Notes: generated by a model not told the origin, from the letters alone. A stretch of DNA of 64,000 nucleotides from Cryptomeria japonica (GCF_030272615.1 NC_081406.1:265637192-265701191); one strand, 5' to 3'. Numbered from the stretch's first letter, positions 11,635 through 24,374 are shown. Made by a program: numbers and translations.

Positions 11635-14545
11635 CTAGGACTTTCGATCCAGCCGTCGTCCACATTTTTTAATATGCCCCAAGTAGGTCGGATCCTTATA
11701 TGTTGTAGCATTGAAGATGACATCCTTGGTTGCATTCTCAATCGCATAAAATTTTTCCAATTGATCGATCGTGTCATTCATGTCAAGGACATCTGCTCTA
11801 GTGATGGCTTGGTTTGCATTAAGCATAGACTTGCACTCAGTGATCCATACGGTTTTGTCTTTGATCACACCTACATCATCTACCAGACTGGGAACCCCAT
11901 GCTCAACAATCTATTGGCATTCATCAAATTCAGACTTCAATGCCTCTGTAACTCCCTCATGTGTAACAAGCAGACCCTGCAGCTAATTTTTTTTTCTCTT
12001 TCATCATTGCATCCTGTAACATCATGTCGAGTCTATCTCAAATTCTGGTGTGTGAAATCATATTGTCCATGTTCCTCTGATATTCACCCCAGAATTCATT
12101 CAATGCTTTCTCCATATTGTCATACCTCCTACTTAGCAACACGCAAGCCGTATCGGCCCTAACACTCTTCATCTATTTTTTCAACTTGTTATGTTCATAA
12201 GATAGCTTTTCAAATTTTTTCTTCCATTCGCCTCCTGAATCTGTAATTTGGGGAACAAGGTGCCAACTCCTCTTAAGGGTCTCTTCATACAAAGCCTTAT
12301 ACTTATTCTTCTCTACTATCTCATGTTTCATTTGGGCCTTATTAAACTTTGAAATATTGATACCCATGTCAGTTGTGACTATAGGATCTACTTCTCCAAC
12401 CTTCAAGGTCATCATGTGACCAAAAGCTTTATCTACATCAATGATTTTTGGCCTCTTATTAGGAGGATATAAGGCCCACAATAATATTTCTTCCTCCTTT
12501 GGATCATATCTTGATCCAATAAAAATATCTTGCACTCCTTGGATGTTTAACTTCATATCCTTATTATCTGAATGTAACAAAGAATCAAAAATAAATGAAG
12601 CACTCAGGTCCCATCCTGGAAACACAATTATTCCTGCGTCTACTAGCAATTGCCTACCCCTTTGCGGGGTCATAGTCTCAATTTCTCTATCAATGTCTTC
12701 CTTCAACCTCATCATCATTTATGCTTCATTATCAGGGGTCACATTTGGTACTGCTTCCCTCAATTTCTTACCCTTGAAGTGGTACAGGAATGATTTGAAT
12801 TCCTTAGACTTTATGAAGTGATCATTAGATACAAAAGAAACATGTTCTGACATTCTTTCATCTGTCTCTGCATTTAGAGCAACAATAAGCCTATCTTCTT
12901 CCTCTGAATCCTTCTCCTTCTCAGGGGCACGGAGCTTGGAGACTACTTCATTTTCCCCTGAATCACTTTGGGCTAGTTCTCCCTCCATGTTTTCTAGTCT
13001 CTGCCTTCTTTCCTCTAGCTTCTTCTTCGAGGTCTCCATAACTCCTGCAAGCTCTTCCACCTCCTTATTCCTGCACATGTCTTCAAATTCATCCTCCTCA
13101 TGGAGGTAGTCTCCCAAATCCTGTATTTTCCTGCTTGAATGGATGTAACCCTTAGGATCATAGTGTGCTCTAGATACATGCTGAAACAAATTGTATTCAT
13201 CCACCAGCTTCCTATCAATGGCCTCATATGCCCTAGTTGATACAATTTTAAAATCCTGAAGTGAAGTGTGCCAGGGAGGAAAGCTTGCTTGTGTGCTCCT
13301 CTAAAATGTTTGGCATTAGACACACTTAACTGCCTTACAATTTCCAAGAAGGCAATCATGTCTGGTACAGGCTTAGGGAGAACATATGGATAACCCTCAA
13401 ATCCATAGCATTGAACAAAAGTGAAGTTTTGGCATGAGTACCAATCGCCCCAGTTGTGATTGACCTTTGGATTTTGGTGCTCGTGAGGCCTAAGAAACTT
13501 CTTAACCTCCTCTGAAAATGATCCTTGCCGAGGCTCACCAAAGACCAAGAAAAGTGGTTTCACAAAGAACTCCTCAAATTTGAGGTAATGAGAACTATCA
13601 AACCTGTAATCCCAAAGGGAAACCCATAATTGCACTGGTTGCTCCTTTCCATCTTTCCCAATTGTATTCACATTCAATTCTTCTGGCCATAACCCTCTAA
13701 GTCTCCCATAAAATAAAATGATGTGCATTAACAGTGAGTAGTGCTTGAAATATTTGTCTGGATTGTCTTTCAGGTTTAAGAAACCTTCATGCAATATGTC
13801 TACTAGGTAAGAAGTGAAGTCAAATGCCCTAGGCTCATGCCTCTGCACTTTTGCTGCTAGAACAAGTGGTCCAATGTTTGCCACATCAGGAGCTTCAACT
13901 CCTCCCACCTGACCACAAGCCATATATGTATATTGCAGATACTTCTTAAAAATAGTCATGTCATATGGAGGACCTTCTTTGTCTATTAGCCTCCCCTTCT
14001 CTGCTTTATGGACAGCGAGGTTCCAGCCCTGGTATGTAGTGTCTATCTTCCTGTACTCTTCTTCCAAATCTACAAAAGACAAAGGCAATTCCGCCTCCAA
14101 ATCTACTGCAAAAAACTTCCTGAATCGTAGCCTTTGCAAAATGCACTAGAGCAGTCCCATCAGGCAACATAATGCATCGCTTGTTTGCATTATAATTTCT
14201 TACTAAAAGCTTCAACAAATGAATGTTCACAAACACATTGGGTACTACAAGTTTCCCAAGACCCATTTTCCATGGGTTCGAAATTGGCATGGGGTTATCC
14301 CTGGGGAAGTAATGGAAAACGAACAACTCGTGCCCTCGCACTGTGGTGAATATATCCCCAATCCCTCTATATCTATCCTTTAACTGCTCGCGGATAGGCA
14401 AATTTGTCTTAGCTCTGTGTGACCTAGCTCCTGGAGATCCCATTTGGTCTATCATGTCCTGATTTAGCTTTCTACCCAATTTCTTTGTTGCGGTACTCGA
14501 TACTTTGGCAGCTTTTTGCTTCCCTTTTGAGCTTGACCCCTCCAT
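11635..14545 (-). pseudogene. Gene A: unknown ~900-residue protein, frameshifted
   Basis: Four minus-strand frames join into one gene starting at ATG 14545. The N-terminus is basic and Ser/Lys-rich (GSSSKGKQKAAK). A first shift falls at a run of six T near 14115, a second near 13270, and in-frame stops occur below 12173. The middle contains FDFTSYLVDILHEGFL, YSLLMHIILFYG, VQLWVSLWDYR, KKFLRPHEH and YGFEGYPYVLPKPVP. The C-terminal third is Glu/Lys-rich with predicted coiled coil (KKKLEERRQRLENMEGE), then TPQRGRQLLVDAG. The same blocks in the same order occur in gene B at 19642-23238, so this is a real diverged family and not chance ORFs. No enzyme motif is visible and I do not recognise the family. 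It is flanked by CCGAT-rich inverted arms, so it is probably cargo or an accessory gene of a large DNA element. Confidence 0.65.
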
Positions 14546-15169
14546 TTCTGCAAATTATTTCACTCTGTAGTCAGTAACTCGGAAATTTTCTCAATAAGCA
14601 CTTAATATCTTTCTGCAATTACTTCATGAGAAATGTTGCTCCCTCTGCAATACCGGCTATTTGGGACAGATTTGTTTGCAATCTTTGTAATTGATTATTG
14701 CAATATTTGATAGATTTGCTTCGTGCGGCAATGAATGTACTCAATTTATGCATTTAATGGAAACTATGTTGTCACGGTCAGTTCTTCTCATGACGAAAAC
14801 CAACGGCTAATTGGCGACACTCCTTCCGATGATTCAAATGTTTGCCATTTGTTGTCCATTATTACTTTACCACTTTTTGCTTTCTGATCGGAACAAACTA
14901 CCTTGACCCACTTATCGGGTTTCAAAAACGTATTTTTTCTTTATCCCGATGGTTTGTTTCATCGCAATGGGCATCACTTCAGTCTCCTCCTTGCCTTTTG
15001 TTTTAACGCTCCATCAACATAGCTCTCTCCAATGCATTCGCCTTTGGTTTCTTTTTACTTGAGTCATTTGGTGTGGGCATAGTTTATTTTTGTCCCTCCG
15101 ATACTCCAATGATCTCAATATACGAACAGATGATATCTTCCGGTTGATCCAACGGCCCGCGTTGTTTCG
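14546..15169. other. 5' flank of gene A with scattered CCGAT words
   Basis: No gene is seen. From about 14810 on, sparse CCGAT/ATCGG words reappear ('cttccgatgattc', 'ttatcgggtttc', 'tatcccgatgg'), apparently an eroded edge of the CCGAT block. As the upstream region of gene A it could include its promoter, but no TATA box can be assigned with confidence. Confidence 0.4.
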
Positions 15170-16600
15170 TAAAGGAAAGATGGTCAGAGTTTATCTTTCA
15201 TGAAGCAGCGAAAGGGAAGTGGGCCCAACATGAGGATGACGTGGAAAGTAAAGAAGGTGCATCTTGAAAAGGATCCGACGGTCTACGTTATTTTGTTGGG
15301 CAAAATAGCATGGAGTTTATCTTTCACGAAGTAGTGAAAGGATGGTGGGCCCGACATATCAGAGTAGTCCTGCTTTTTTTTTTAAAACGGCCACATTGGA
15401 GAAAAAGACCATATCGAGATAGTACAAAAATAGTTATATCGATCCCCAATGACATGGAGAATGGGGAAGGCAGAACCATCGGTATTACCTATACCGATAA
15501 AACAAACTCCGAAGCATTAAGCATAAAAGTGCATCGGAGACATGTCGGGACTTCGAGAGGAATAGAAAAAGGCTATTCCGACCCCCGATGAAGATAAAAG
15601 CACCTGCGGGGATATCGGTGTAAATTATACCGATAAAGTAAACATGCATTAGGACTCATCGGGACATCAGAAGAAGCATTTTTTTGCTATGCTGAGTCCC
15701 AATAGGACTATTAAGGCAGATGGAGAGTGGCTAGGAGTTCTTCGGGGTGATTTATGTTGATACCTAATGTGATTTATGTGGACTCATCGGGGCATTCGAG
15801 GGACATAAATTGAACTATGTCTTTACCCGATGGGACATATCGGTCTATGTTTCAGCTATTGGGAGCGGTCTCAGTCTGCTATAACGATACCCGGTCAGTA
15901 ATGAGTAACACGCGTGTTAGTCGCACGTTTTACACCATCGATTCTGTAGTTAGTGGTTGCGATTGACTAACCTATCGCGAAGCAGCGAAAGGGAAGTGGG
16001 CCCAGCGCGAGGATGATGTGGAAAGTAAAGAAGGTGCATCTTGAAAAGGATTCGACGGTCTACGTTATTTCATTGGGTGAAATAGTGTGGAGTATATATT
16101 TCACGAAGCAACAAAAGGATGGTGGGCCCGGCATATCAGACTAGTCTTGCTTTTTTTTTAAACGGCCCTATTGGAGAAAAAGACCATATCGGGATAGTGC
16201 AAAAATAGTTATATCGATCCCCGATGACATGGAGAATGGGGAAGGTGGAACCATCGGTATTACCTATATCGATAAAACAAACTCCGAAGCATTAAGCATA
16301 AAAGGCCATCGGCGACATATCGGGACTTTGGGAGGAATAGAAAAAGGCTATTCCGACCCCCGATGAAGATAAAAGCACCTACGGGGATATCGGTGTAAAC
16401 TATACCGATTAAGTAAACATGCATTACGACTCGTCGGGACATCAGAAGAAGCAATTTTATGCCATGTCGAGTCCCGATAGGACTATGTAGGCGTGTTAGT
16501 AGTCTGTTTTACACCGTCCATATTGGGACCAACATTCTGCAATTGTCTAACCTGTCGATAATGCGCAGTTGCGATTGACTAACCTGTCACTAAGACGCGA
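15170..16600 (-). repeat. CCGAT-rich block, two reverse copies
   Basis: Two tandem copies (about 15170-15900 and 15976-16490) read as the reverse complement of 5215-5890, from 'gaagcagcgaaagggaagtggg' through the GGGCCCGACATATC segment, the ATCGGTAT-N5-ATACCGAT hairpin and 'ccccgatgaagataaaagc'. Between them lies a palindrome-bearing TIR core at about 15905 (AACACGCGTGTTAGTC). The poly-T near 15370 and 16152 differs in length between the copies. The second copy ends near 'aggcgtgttagtagtctgttttacaccgtcc'. Confidence 0.75.
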
Positions 16601-16850
16601 TATGAAATGCCTGTTGGACGGTGTAAAACGGACTACTAACATGCGTGTTAGTCATGGGGAGATTGGGAGGATTAGAAAAACGTAACTCCGACCCACGATT
16701 AAGATAAAACCGCCTGCAGGGATATCGGTGAAAGTTATACCGATATAGTAATCCTTTAGGGCTACAACTATTCTGGCTCCAAAACAGACCTTTCATGCGG
16801 TGTGGTAGCGACAGGCTAGTCAATCACAGTCGTTTATTGCAAATGATTTT
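16601..16850 (+). repeat. TIR-family remnants with a forward end
   Basis: Another short CCGAT piece and a degenerate palindrome ('actaacatgcgtgttagtcatg', near 16637) are followed by a clear forward end CTATTCTGGCTCCAAAACAG at 16768, then 'gtggtagcgacaggctagtcaatcacagtcg'. The sequence then leaves the family at about 16850. Confidence 0.6.
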
Positions 16851-17317
16851 GCAATAATAGTTTGAAGCTAACAGAGAGATTGAAGCAATATTAAAGTACA
16901 GAAAAGGAAAAACTAACAACTATAGATCAATACTTCATGTGACAGAAAATTTGTATTTGAATACATCAATACTTAACAAACATTGTGTTAAAAAATTGGC
17001 AGTAGTGTGTAAGAAGCATTGGTTCTTTACAAATTGTAATGTCCACCAGCCATCCCTCATCAGTACATGTAGATGAAAATGACATCTTTAAACATAAAAA
17101 TATTGGCTACAAAATGACCATCGAAGGTGCTCCATGCACCTACAATGGTGACACTTTCTCCTATTTACCATGACAAGATGTTTTATAACTTATCCCGTAA
17201 CTACCTAAAATAGTGCTACTGCTAATTTTACAAAATTAATACTATTGTCTGCAATAGGGTCATAGAAGTGTAGCGAGTGACATATGCAAAATAGGAAATT
17301 GTAGATAAACAGCAAAA
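16851..17317. other. Non-coding spacer
   Basis: AT-rich, with no coding frame or repeat recognised. It would be the 3' flank of the minus-strand fragment that ends at 17318. Confidence 0.45.
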
Positions 17318-18018
17318 CTAACTCTCAATGTATTGGAGTATGACACCCATGTTCTCTCCAATCTCCATTACTTTGACAGCGGCTGGTGCCGAGAGCCAGT
17401 TATCATCTGAGTTCAATAGTCTGTGGAAGGGATCCAGATTCCCATTCCTCACCCCCACCCTATACACCTCCCACGCCTCCTGGATGTAGTTCTTCCTCCT
17501 TTCCCGTGCTGCCCTTTTTTGGGCAATTTCCTCGTCTTCAGTGTCTGACTCCTCCGATTTAGAGGAGATGTAGTTGGTGTGGTTAAAATAGATGCGGAGG
17601 GTGCTTACCCAACAATCAGAATCCAACTCTAGAATGGCATTTCCCAAGGCCTGCTCATCAGACGGGCAGACAAAGCCATCGATCCTCAGTATGTTCGCTT
17701 CCTTTGAATCAAATATGTCAACCATTGGGCAAATGACAGCCTCATAAACAAACCCATCACACCAGTGTCGATTAGCACCCAATATACCATTAGCCACCTG
17801 CCATACAGCATTCCAGAGCACATCATTTGCTTGAAATAGACGGCTGCATTGGGCCTAGATCGATTCCTCTCTACACAGGCAACTGACACCAAAATGATGC
17901 ACCATCGGTTCAGATCAAGACTTCCAGGCTTAAGACTGCAAATTGAACCATTCCTTATATAAAGTTTCAAACTTTCTAGAGAAGTGTACATACCGACCAG
18001 AAGAGGCCTGAATTCCAA
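17318..18018 (-). pseudogene. Unknown minus-strand gene fragment
   Basis: A convincing 167-codon frame (ATG at 17821, stop at 17318) extends upstream in the same frame (RLFQANDV) to a TAG near 17855. Another frame with coding-like composition covers 17860-18018. The protein has acidic Ser/Glu clusters (KSEESDTEDEE), a basic segment (KRAARERRKNY), and ends DPFHRLLNSDDNW...MGVILQYIES. I do not recognise it. It lies between the reverse CCGAT block at 15.2-16.5 kb and the one at 18.2-18.9 kb, on the same strand as genes A and B, so it may be another gene of these elements or captured host sequence. One frame break or unmarked intron is needed near 17830. Confidence 0.4.
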
Positions 18019-18224
18019 TCAAGGTTCATCCGAACAACATATCTTTACTATTATGAGAACTAGTCGTCAAGGTCCCTGCTCCTACGTACTTTATCTAAGG
18101 CTTGATGTGAATCTTCCAAAGCGCATAAAAAAACACAAAGGTCTCCGGTTTGTCCTTCCACTAAGGTATGGTTGGCCTACATCTAGCTAAAATGAAGCTC
18201 TAGATGAAACCACATTAGCAAGCC

Positions 18225-18880
18225 AAAGGAGGATTATCGGCAGCACTTATACCGATGAAACAGAGCACGGACTCATTGGAGCACATTAAAAAATACTCAA
18301 CTCGGTGTGCACTTTTTGAAAGATCGTTCCATCGAGAAATCTTGTTCCAATGAGGAAGTAGGTAGTTGCTTTCTATCGGCTTGCATCGGCTTATCAGCAA
18401 AGCATATAAATTGCTATATCCATGACCTATGAAAGCATCGGTATAACTTGTAACGAAATGGCCAAGCTTATAACATAGTACCGGGAGATCAGAAGTAATA
18501 AGAAAGTTTTATCCCGATACCCGATGACTAAAGGAAACTGAAGGTGACACCATCGGAAAGAAGATTCATATCGGAGTAGTGCAAAAATTGCTATACTGAT
18601 CCCCGATGATATGGAGAATCAAAATTCCAAGCCATCGGTATTACCTATATCGATAAAAGAACTCAGAAGCATATAACACAAAAAGTGCATCGGGAATTCA
18701 TCGGGATTTCAGGAGGAATAAAAAGGGCTATTTTGACCCCCGATGAAGATAGAAGCATTGGTTGGAGTATCGGTGTGAGTTATACCAATAAAGAGCATCA
18801 AATGAGGATTCATCGGGACATTAGAAGAAGAACTTTTAAGTTATGCCGAGACCCGATAGGACCATGCTAAGTGCAGGACA
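18225..18880 (-). repeat. CCGAT-rich block, left arm beside gene B
   Basis: Reverse-orientation CCGAT block with many ATCGG/CCGAT words, diverged from the 15 kb copies. It pairs as an inverted repeat with 24391-25240: 'gagatcagaagtaataag' near 18483 is mirrored by 'cattacttctgat' near 24922, and 'accatcggtattacctat' near 18632 is mirrored by 'taggtaataccgatgg' near 24780. The pair encloses gene B, giving an element of about 7 kb. Confidence 0.65.
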
Positions 18881-18882
18881 CG

Positions 18883-19142
18883 TTATTCTGGCTCCAAAAT
18901 GACAGTACGTATTGACTAACACGCGTGTTAGTCATGCATTTTACATGATCGATTTTGCAATTAATAGCTGCAATTGACTAACCCGTCGCTAACATGGACG
19001 CGTCTATTCTGGCTCCAAAACGGTAGTATGAATTGACTAACACACATGTTAATAATGCGTTTTACACCATCGATTTTGCAAGAAATGGTTGTGATTGACT
19101 AAATTGTCGCTAAAACGTTGTACGATAGGTAGAGCCAGGATA
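18883..19142. repeat. Two adjoining TIR units
   Basis: The first starts TTATTCTGGCTCCAAAA at 18883 and contains a perfect copy of the 20 bp palindrome GACTAACACGCGTGTTAGTC (18914-18933). The second starts CTATTCTGGCTCCAAAAC at 19004, carries a degenerate palindrome, and ends with an eroded inverted end (AGAGCCAGGATAG) at 19142. Here the palindrome is next to the left end, whereas in the 24.2 kb unit it is next to the right end. Confidence 0.7.
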
Positions 19143-19641
19143 GCTTCGGCCACTTCAGCCTAGCCCTATTCCTCCCTGTAAGAAATTTTAATAACTCTGT
19201 TTGTTGCTATAGAGGACACAAAGAGAATAGATTTCTAGACTAACATATAAGAAGGTTTCAAAGAAAATAGAAACTGTAACATTAAAGAAAATGTTTGCTC
19301 ATTTTCAATATTTGATCCCAAGAAAGAATGAATGCAAAGAACTAATGAATGCACACCAGAAGAGAAAGAAGATTTAGGGCTGAAACTTTGATGTGTATAT
19401 TTATATTCATTTTGATAATTTTAGACTCAATGTAATTCTAGAGAGAACCAGAAACACCGTAGATATATTTCAGCAGAGTTTCTTTACAAATTCTTGTGAT
19501 GATTTTTCCTAAGTCCTGGTATCCATTTATAACAATATGCTGCAAACAAGCTTCAAACTTTCGTAGGAAAAGTTTGTTACAACCATGATTCTAGCTAGAA
19601 AAGGAAAGAAAAATACAATCATTTTATATCCTAACGGCCTT
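19143..19641. other. Non-coding spacer, 3' flank of gene B
   Basis: AT-rich, with no gene or repeat recognised. Minus-strand gene B ends at 19642, so this should hold its 3' untranslated region and polyadenylation signals, which I cannot assign. Confidence 0.4.
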
Positions 19642-22600
19642 TTAAGTTTGTTGTTTCACTGCAGCATCTTCCAAGTGTTGTGGGACTTCCTCTTCTTGAA
19701 CTGCATATTTCTTTTTCCACTCTTCGAACACGCCATCACCTAGCCAGGGGAAGCTAACAATCTTCTTTTTCATCTTATTTAGCCTTTTCCATGTCATTCT
19801 CAATTTCCCAACCTCTGTCTCCAGAAAACCATAATGTGACTTTGCTTTCTCAATCTCCTCAACTGTCTTAATAAATAAAGTCGTGTCATCTGTATTAATA
19901 ACCTCGTTTACCCTCTCTGACAAGTTACACCCCAACTAATCAAGCCATGCCTTTTCCTCTTTCAGCTGATTTGGACCAACAAAACCCCCGAGAAACAACT
20001 CATACTTATGATCAAAATATTCTTTTCTATATATGTAGGCTTCTCTCTTCACACCTGCCCCTTCTTCTGCTAATCCAGTCATCCCTTTTATTAACTCATA
20101 AGTGGATTTGATATTGGCATCACCCTCTGCCTCTACATGAGATGAACACATAAGTTCCAACTCCAGTCCCCTAGGCATCCACTTATTCAGAACTGGCTCT
20201 AAAGTGGCCTTATCTTCTTTCAAATGAATCAAAATATTCAAAATTGTTTTCATGTTAATGTATACAATAGAGGCTCTAACTGAGTCACCAAATTTCAAAT
20301 TTATACCTCTCACCTTTTCTTCATAGTTGCTTCTAAGTAAGGTGTGACCCCGTTTAAACTTTTCCATCTCATCTTCTAAAGTTTCAGTAGCCTCGAAACC
20401 AGAGGTCATAGGAGAAGGGGGAAATTCAATGATAAGATTGGTGGGTGGGGGTCTTGCTGGAGAAGATGCAATCATTAAAGTAGATGACTCACCTTTCTGG
20501 TACTGCCCTGCCAATTGACTTTGTAAACTAGCAATGATGCTATCTCGGTTGGCTATCTCTCCTTTGGCCTCATTATAAGCCTTTAAATTTTTTCCAGTTT
20601 TACCTGGAGATCAGCTCTCTCCTTAGCTTCTTTCTCAGCCACTGCCACACTGAATTTTGCAGTTTCTAGAACTATGCTAGCAGCTTCCACCACTCCAGTG
20701 TCCTGAACTCTCTTCACTATCATACCTCCTAGGTAGTTGGATTCTGAGGTGTCCTTCCTCCTTTTTCTCTCATCCCTCTTTAGGGACCACATAACCAAAG
20801 CAGCATTATCCTTAGTGAATGTCACTCCTTCTACGGGCTTCGTTTCTTTCCTTACTGCTTCAAGCACTAAGGCATCTCCTATGTCCCATTCAGGAAGGAT
20901 TAAAACACTAGCCTTTGACACCAATTCTCTCCCCTCTTGAGGAGTAATGGCTTTGAATTCTGCCATCATTTCTTGCTTCACCTCTTCCTCCACTGTATTT
21001 GCATCTTTCTAGGGTTGCTCATTCTTTCTCTTCTCACATCTTGCCTTATATTGCTCAATGTTTTGTTTCCAAACAAATTGCATAAAGGACCCTGTTGTAA
21101 CAAAATTATTATCAGCCAGGAACTTGTCACTGGCATGTTTGATAGCAGGGTCTAGCTCCTTTCCTTTCAACTCACCTGTAGTCAAATTCATCTCAGCAAT
21201 CAGTGGCTCTTCGGGCATCCCCTCTTGTGTTTCCTCATAAGTGTAGGCAATCTCACCGAGACTTCCTAACTGCAACAATTGGTCTGCGGCTGCCAGTTCA
21301 TCTCCCACATGGATAGGGGATTGGGAGGGAGAGTACAGAGGTTCACCTGTTTGCACCTCTTTGCCTTCCCTTTGCCTTTTAGGGGAGTTTTGGATGTCAG
21401 TGACATCTCCTATTGCTCTCTTTCCTTTTGAAATAGAGGGCTCACCAGTTACCGACACTAGCACACTATACCTTCACTTCTTATGCATCACATAATCACT
21501 CGGAGGGATGGCCTTGGCAAAGGTAGGCTTGGCTAAAACCAACTTAGCCCTTTGAGGATCGTTCCTCATTATAACCTCCCTCTTCTCCTTCAATGTCTGC
21601 ATTAGGTGTTCAAAATGAAGGATTAAGAATTTAATTTTCTCGTGAAAGGGAGTAAAACTAGACAGAGGATCATAACCACCATCAAATTGGTGAATAAAAT
21701 CAAGAGCCTTCTTGTATGCTACCCATTTTTCTTTTCTCAATTCTTTCTCATCTAGATTGAATTCATTTCTGATCAGATCCTCAGGAAAATGGAACTGATG
21801 TGGTCTACCTTTACGTACTGCTCTCTTTTTGAACATACCATTAAAGAAATCTTCAGGGTCAGCAAATCTTGATACTGTAGTAGGCAACCTATATGGTTGA
21901 AAGAAATCATCAAAGTGTTTCCAGCCACCCTTGGTAATTACAAATTGATGAGCAATGGTGATGGTAGGGAAAATGGTCCTTTTTCCCCTATTTGTTAACT
22001 CTGCCTCTTGGAGACCCCCGATTTGCCTTAGGATCTCTGCAATTCCTATTTTCAATGGGACTTGATAAGGAAGCAAATATGGAGTTCCTCTAAATCCATA
22101 AACTCTAAACACTGTAGAGACGGGGTATAAATATACATCACCCTAGTTGTGCACAATCTTGATACCTTCAGTAAATTCTTTAGGCCTAAGGAACTCTATG
22201 AGGGCCTTAGGGATCCTAGGATTTGTTTGGCACAAGAGAATCTGAATCCTAGATGCAAAGCATCTATCAAACTTCAAGTAACTGGCATCCTCTCTATCCC
22301 AAGACAAAATTGTTCTCCATAATTGCACAGGCATCTCTTCACCATCCTTTTCCTTAACCAGTCCATTCCATTAGCGAAGTAATCAGCACCTTTAAACAAA
22401 AACATATGCATGAGAAGAGAATACCACCCAAAAGGTCTATCTACCTTACCATTTTTAATCCCTATCAGCCCTGCATGGATTACATTAGTGAGGTAAGATG
22501 CATAATCAAAAGTTACTGCCAGAGAGGGGTTTAAGATCTATGCTATCATTAGCATTTAGTGAGTTGGCATACTAGTTTGGGCATCTTCCCCAAAAATCTG

Positions 22601-23238
22601 ACAAAGTGACCAATACATGCCTTTAGCCCTCAGAGTAAACAAATTCACAGAGAAGGGTTCCATGGTACTAGGGCCTACAATAGTTAACCCTCCTATTTTA
22701 ACAAAAAATTCTTTCAAAGGACCGCTCCTGAGATGATCTCTCTGGACATTGTACACCTCTGCAAGTGTATCAAAATTTATTGGCTCTAAGTAGTTTGATA
22801 CCTCACTGAGCTTAAACACCTTCCTAAACTCATCATCGTTAATCTCAATTAAGGCTCCCCCATTCACATTTCTCACACATTTAGCAATAGGGTCATAATT
22901 AATTGCAACTTGGGTTAATAAATCTACATCCATAAAAACCCCAGGGACTATGAGCTTTCCCACATCTAATTCCCACAGACTATTCATTGGAGCAGCGAAA
23001 TGTCTTTGGCCAAAACCCACCTTGAAAAGTCCCAGCCCTGATAGCCCTGTCTATGAATCCCTCAACCAGTTCCCTTTGTAATACAAACCATCTCCAATTC
23101 TCAAACGGGGGCCTTGGGCACTAATTCTTTGATCTTAGCAGCGACATTTATAGACATGGTTAATTGTTCCAAGAAATCATCACATATAGCTCTATCCTGA
23201 TAATTCACTTTCCCTATGAAATCTCTTCGTGGTGCCAT
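19642..23238 (-). pseudogene. Gene B: homologue of gene A, broken
   Basis: ATG at 23238 (MAPRRDFIGKVNYQD) opens a gene carried on successive minus-strand frames: 23020-22556, 22334-22143, 22112-21474, 21464-21009, 20993-20583, 20514-19936 and 19935-19642. These are separated by stops or shifts, some possibly short introns. Blocks shared with gene A, in the same order, are FDYASYLTNVIHAG, YSLLMHMFLFKG, VQLWRTILSW, FLRPKEF, YGFRGTPYLLPYQVP and TPQEGRELV. The C-terminal third is charged coiled coil. The lack of enzyme motifs and the similar length suggest a structural or DNA/RNA-binding role, but this is unproven. Several stops are TAG or TGA. Flanked by CCGAT inverted arms and TIR units, it looks like element cargo of the same family as gene A. 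Confidence 0.65.
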
Positions 23239-24095
23239 CTTGAATTATAGGTATTTCAATTTAAAACTCAAGCAGACCTCTCAGAATCTAAACACCCGAT
23301 GAAACCAATTCAAACTGTAACTTTCAAAATGAGTGCAGAACTTACTTGTTGCCTGAAGAAATTCACTCTGTGCAATGCTTCCTCTGCAAAATTACTTGAA
23401 TTGATATTAAAATTTTATTGATGTGAGGCTTAATAGGGCAACAGAGTGTTGAATTGCGACATGAATCTATAGGCTTCGCCAATGAATTCACAATTGAATT
23501 TATGAAAACCTCCAATGGACCACAAAGGAAATCTCATTGTCATGGCTTTTGGCTGTTTCGCGAAGATTAAAAACCGCGCATTTGCTCAATCTATACTCTC
23601 CACGGTGAGCACAAACCCTTTTCACTAACCGTATGAAGTCCTCACCGCAAAGGGTTTTCGATGTTTCACAAAGTTTAAAAACCTTGCATCTCTGAGCTAC
23701 GAAACAACGCTCATCGTTGGATCTATTTTGAGATGTAAAACCTTTAAAAACCAGCACTAGTCTAATCTGTCGGGCCCACCATCCTTTCGCCGCTTCGTGA
23801 AAGATAAACTCCACGCTATTTCGCCCACCGAACTAATGCAGACCGTCAGATCCTTTTCAAGATTCACCTTCTTTACTTTCCACGTCATCCTCCCGCTGGG
23901 CCCACTTCCCTTTCGCTGCTTCGCAAAAGATAAACTCCGACCATCTTTCCTTTACGAAACAACGCGGGTTGTTGGATCAACCAGAAGATATCGTTCGTTA
24001 ACCTTCATTCTGGGCCCACCACTCTTTTTTCAAAACATAAAAAGGGTAAATTTCAAAAAAACCTAAACCTTCAGAATAGATGCAGCCCAGATAGA
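23239..24095. other. 5' flank of gene B with partial CCGAT-arm sequence
   Basis: After a gene-free stretch, about 23760-24015 matches the GGGCCCACC portion of the CCGAT block ('tgggcccaccatcctttc', 'ttttcaagattcaccttctttactttccacgtcatcc'), in the same orientation as 5740-5890. Around 23500-23750 a pair of similar segments repeats ('gtttcgcgaagattaaaaaccgcgcat' and 'gtttcacaaagtttaaaaaccttgcat'), about 110 bp apart. No gene is seen. Confidence 0.5.
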
Positions 24096-24374
24096 TATGG
24101 ATTGACTAACACGCGTGTTAGTAGCACGTTTTTCACCGTGGATTTTGCAGTTAACTGTTACGATTGACTAATATCTCACTAACACACTATGCGACAGGTC
24201 TGTTTTGGAGGGTCGCGGCTATTCTGGCTCCAAAACAGACCTTTTGTATAGCGTGTTAGTGATAGGTTAGTCAATCGCGACTGTTAAATGCAAAATCGAC
24301 AGTGAAAAATGTGCAACTAACACGCGTGTTAGTCCCTCCGTACTGCCTTTTTGGAGCTTTTGGAGCTAGAATAG
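24096..24374. repeat. Two TIR units back to back
   Basis: The first unit holds a palindrome with one mismatch (GACTAACACGCGTGTTAGTA, near 24104) and ends in an eroded inverted end ('gtctgttttggag', near 24208). The second runs from CTATTCTGGCTCCAAAACAG at 24219 to GAGCTAGAATAG at 24374 (156 bp) and contains AACTAACACGCGTGTTAGTC. This second unit is the cleanest complete example of the family in the window. Confidence 0.75.
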
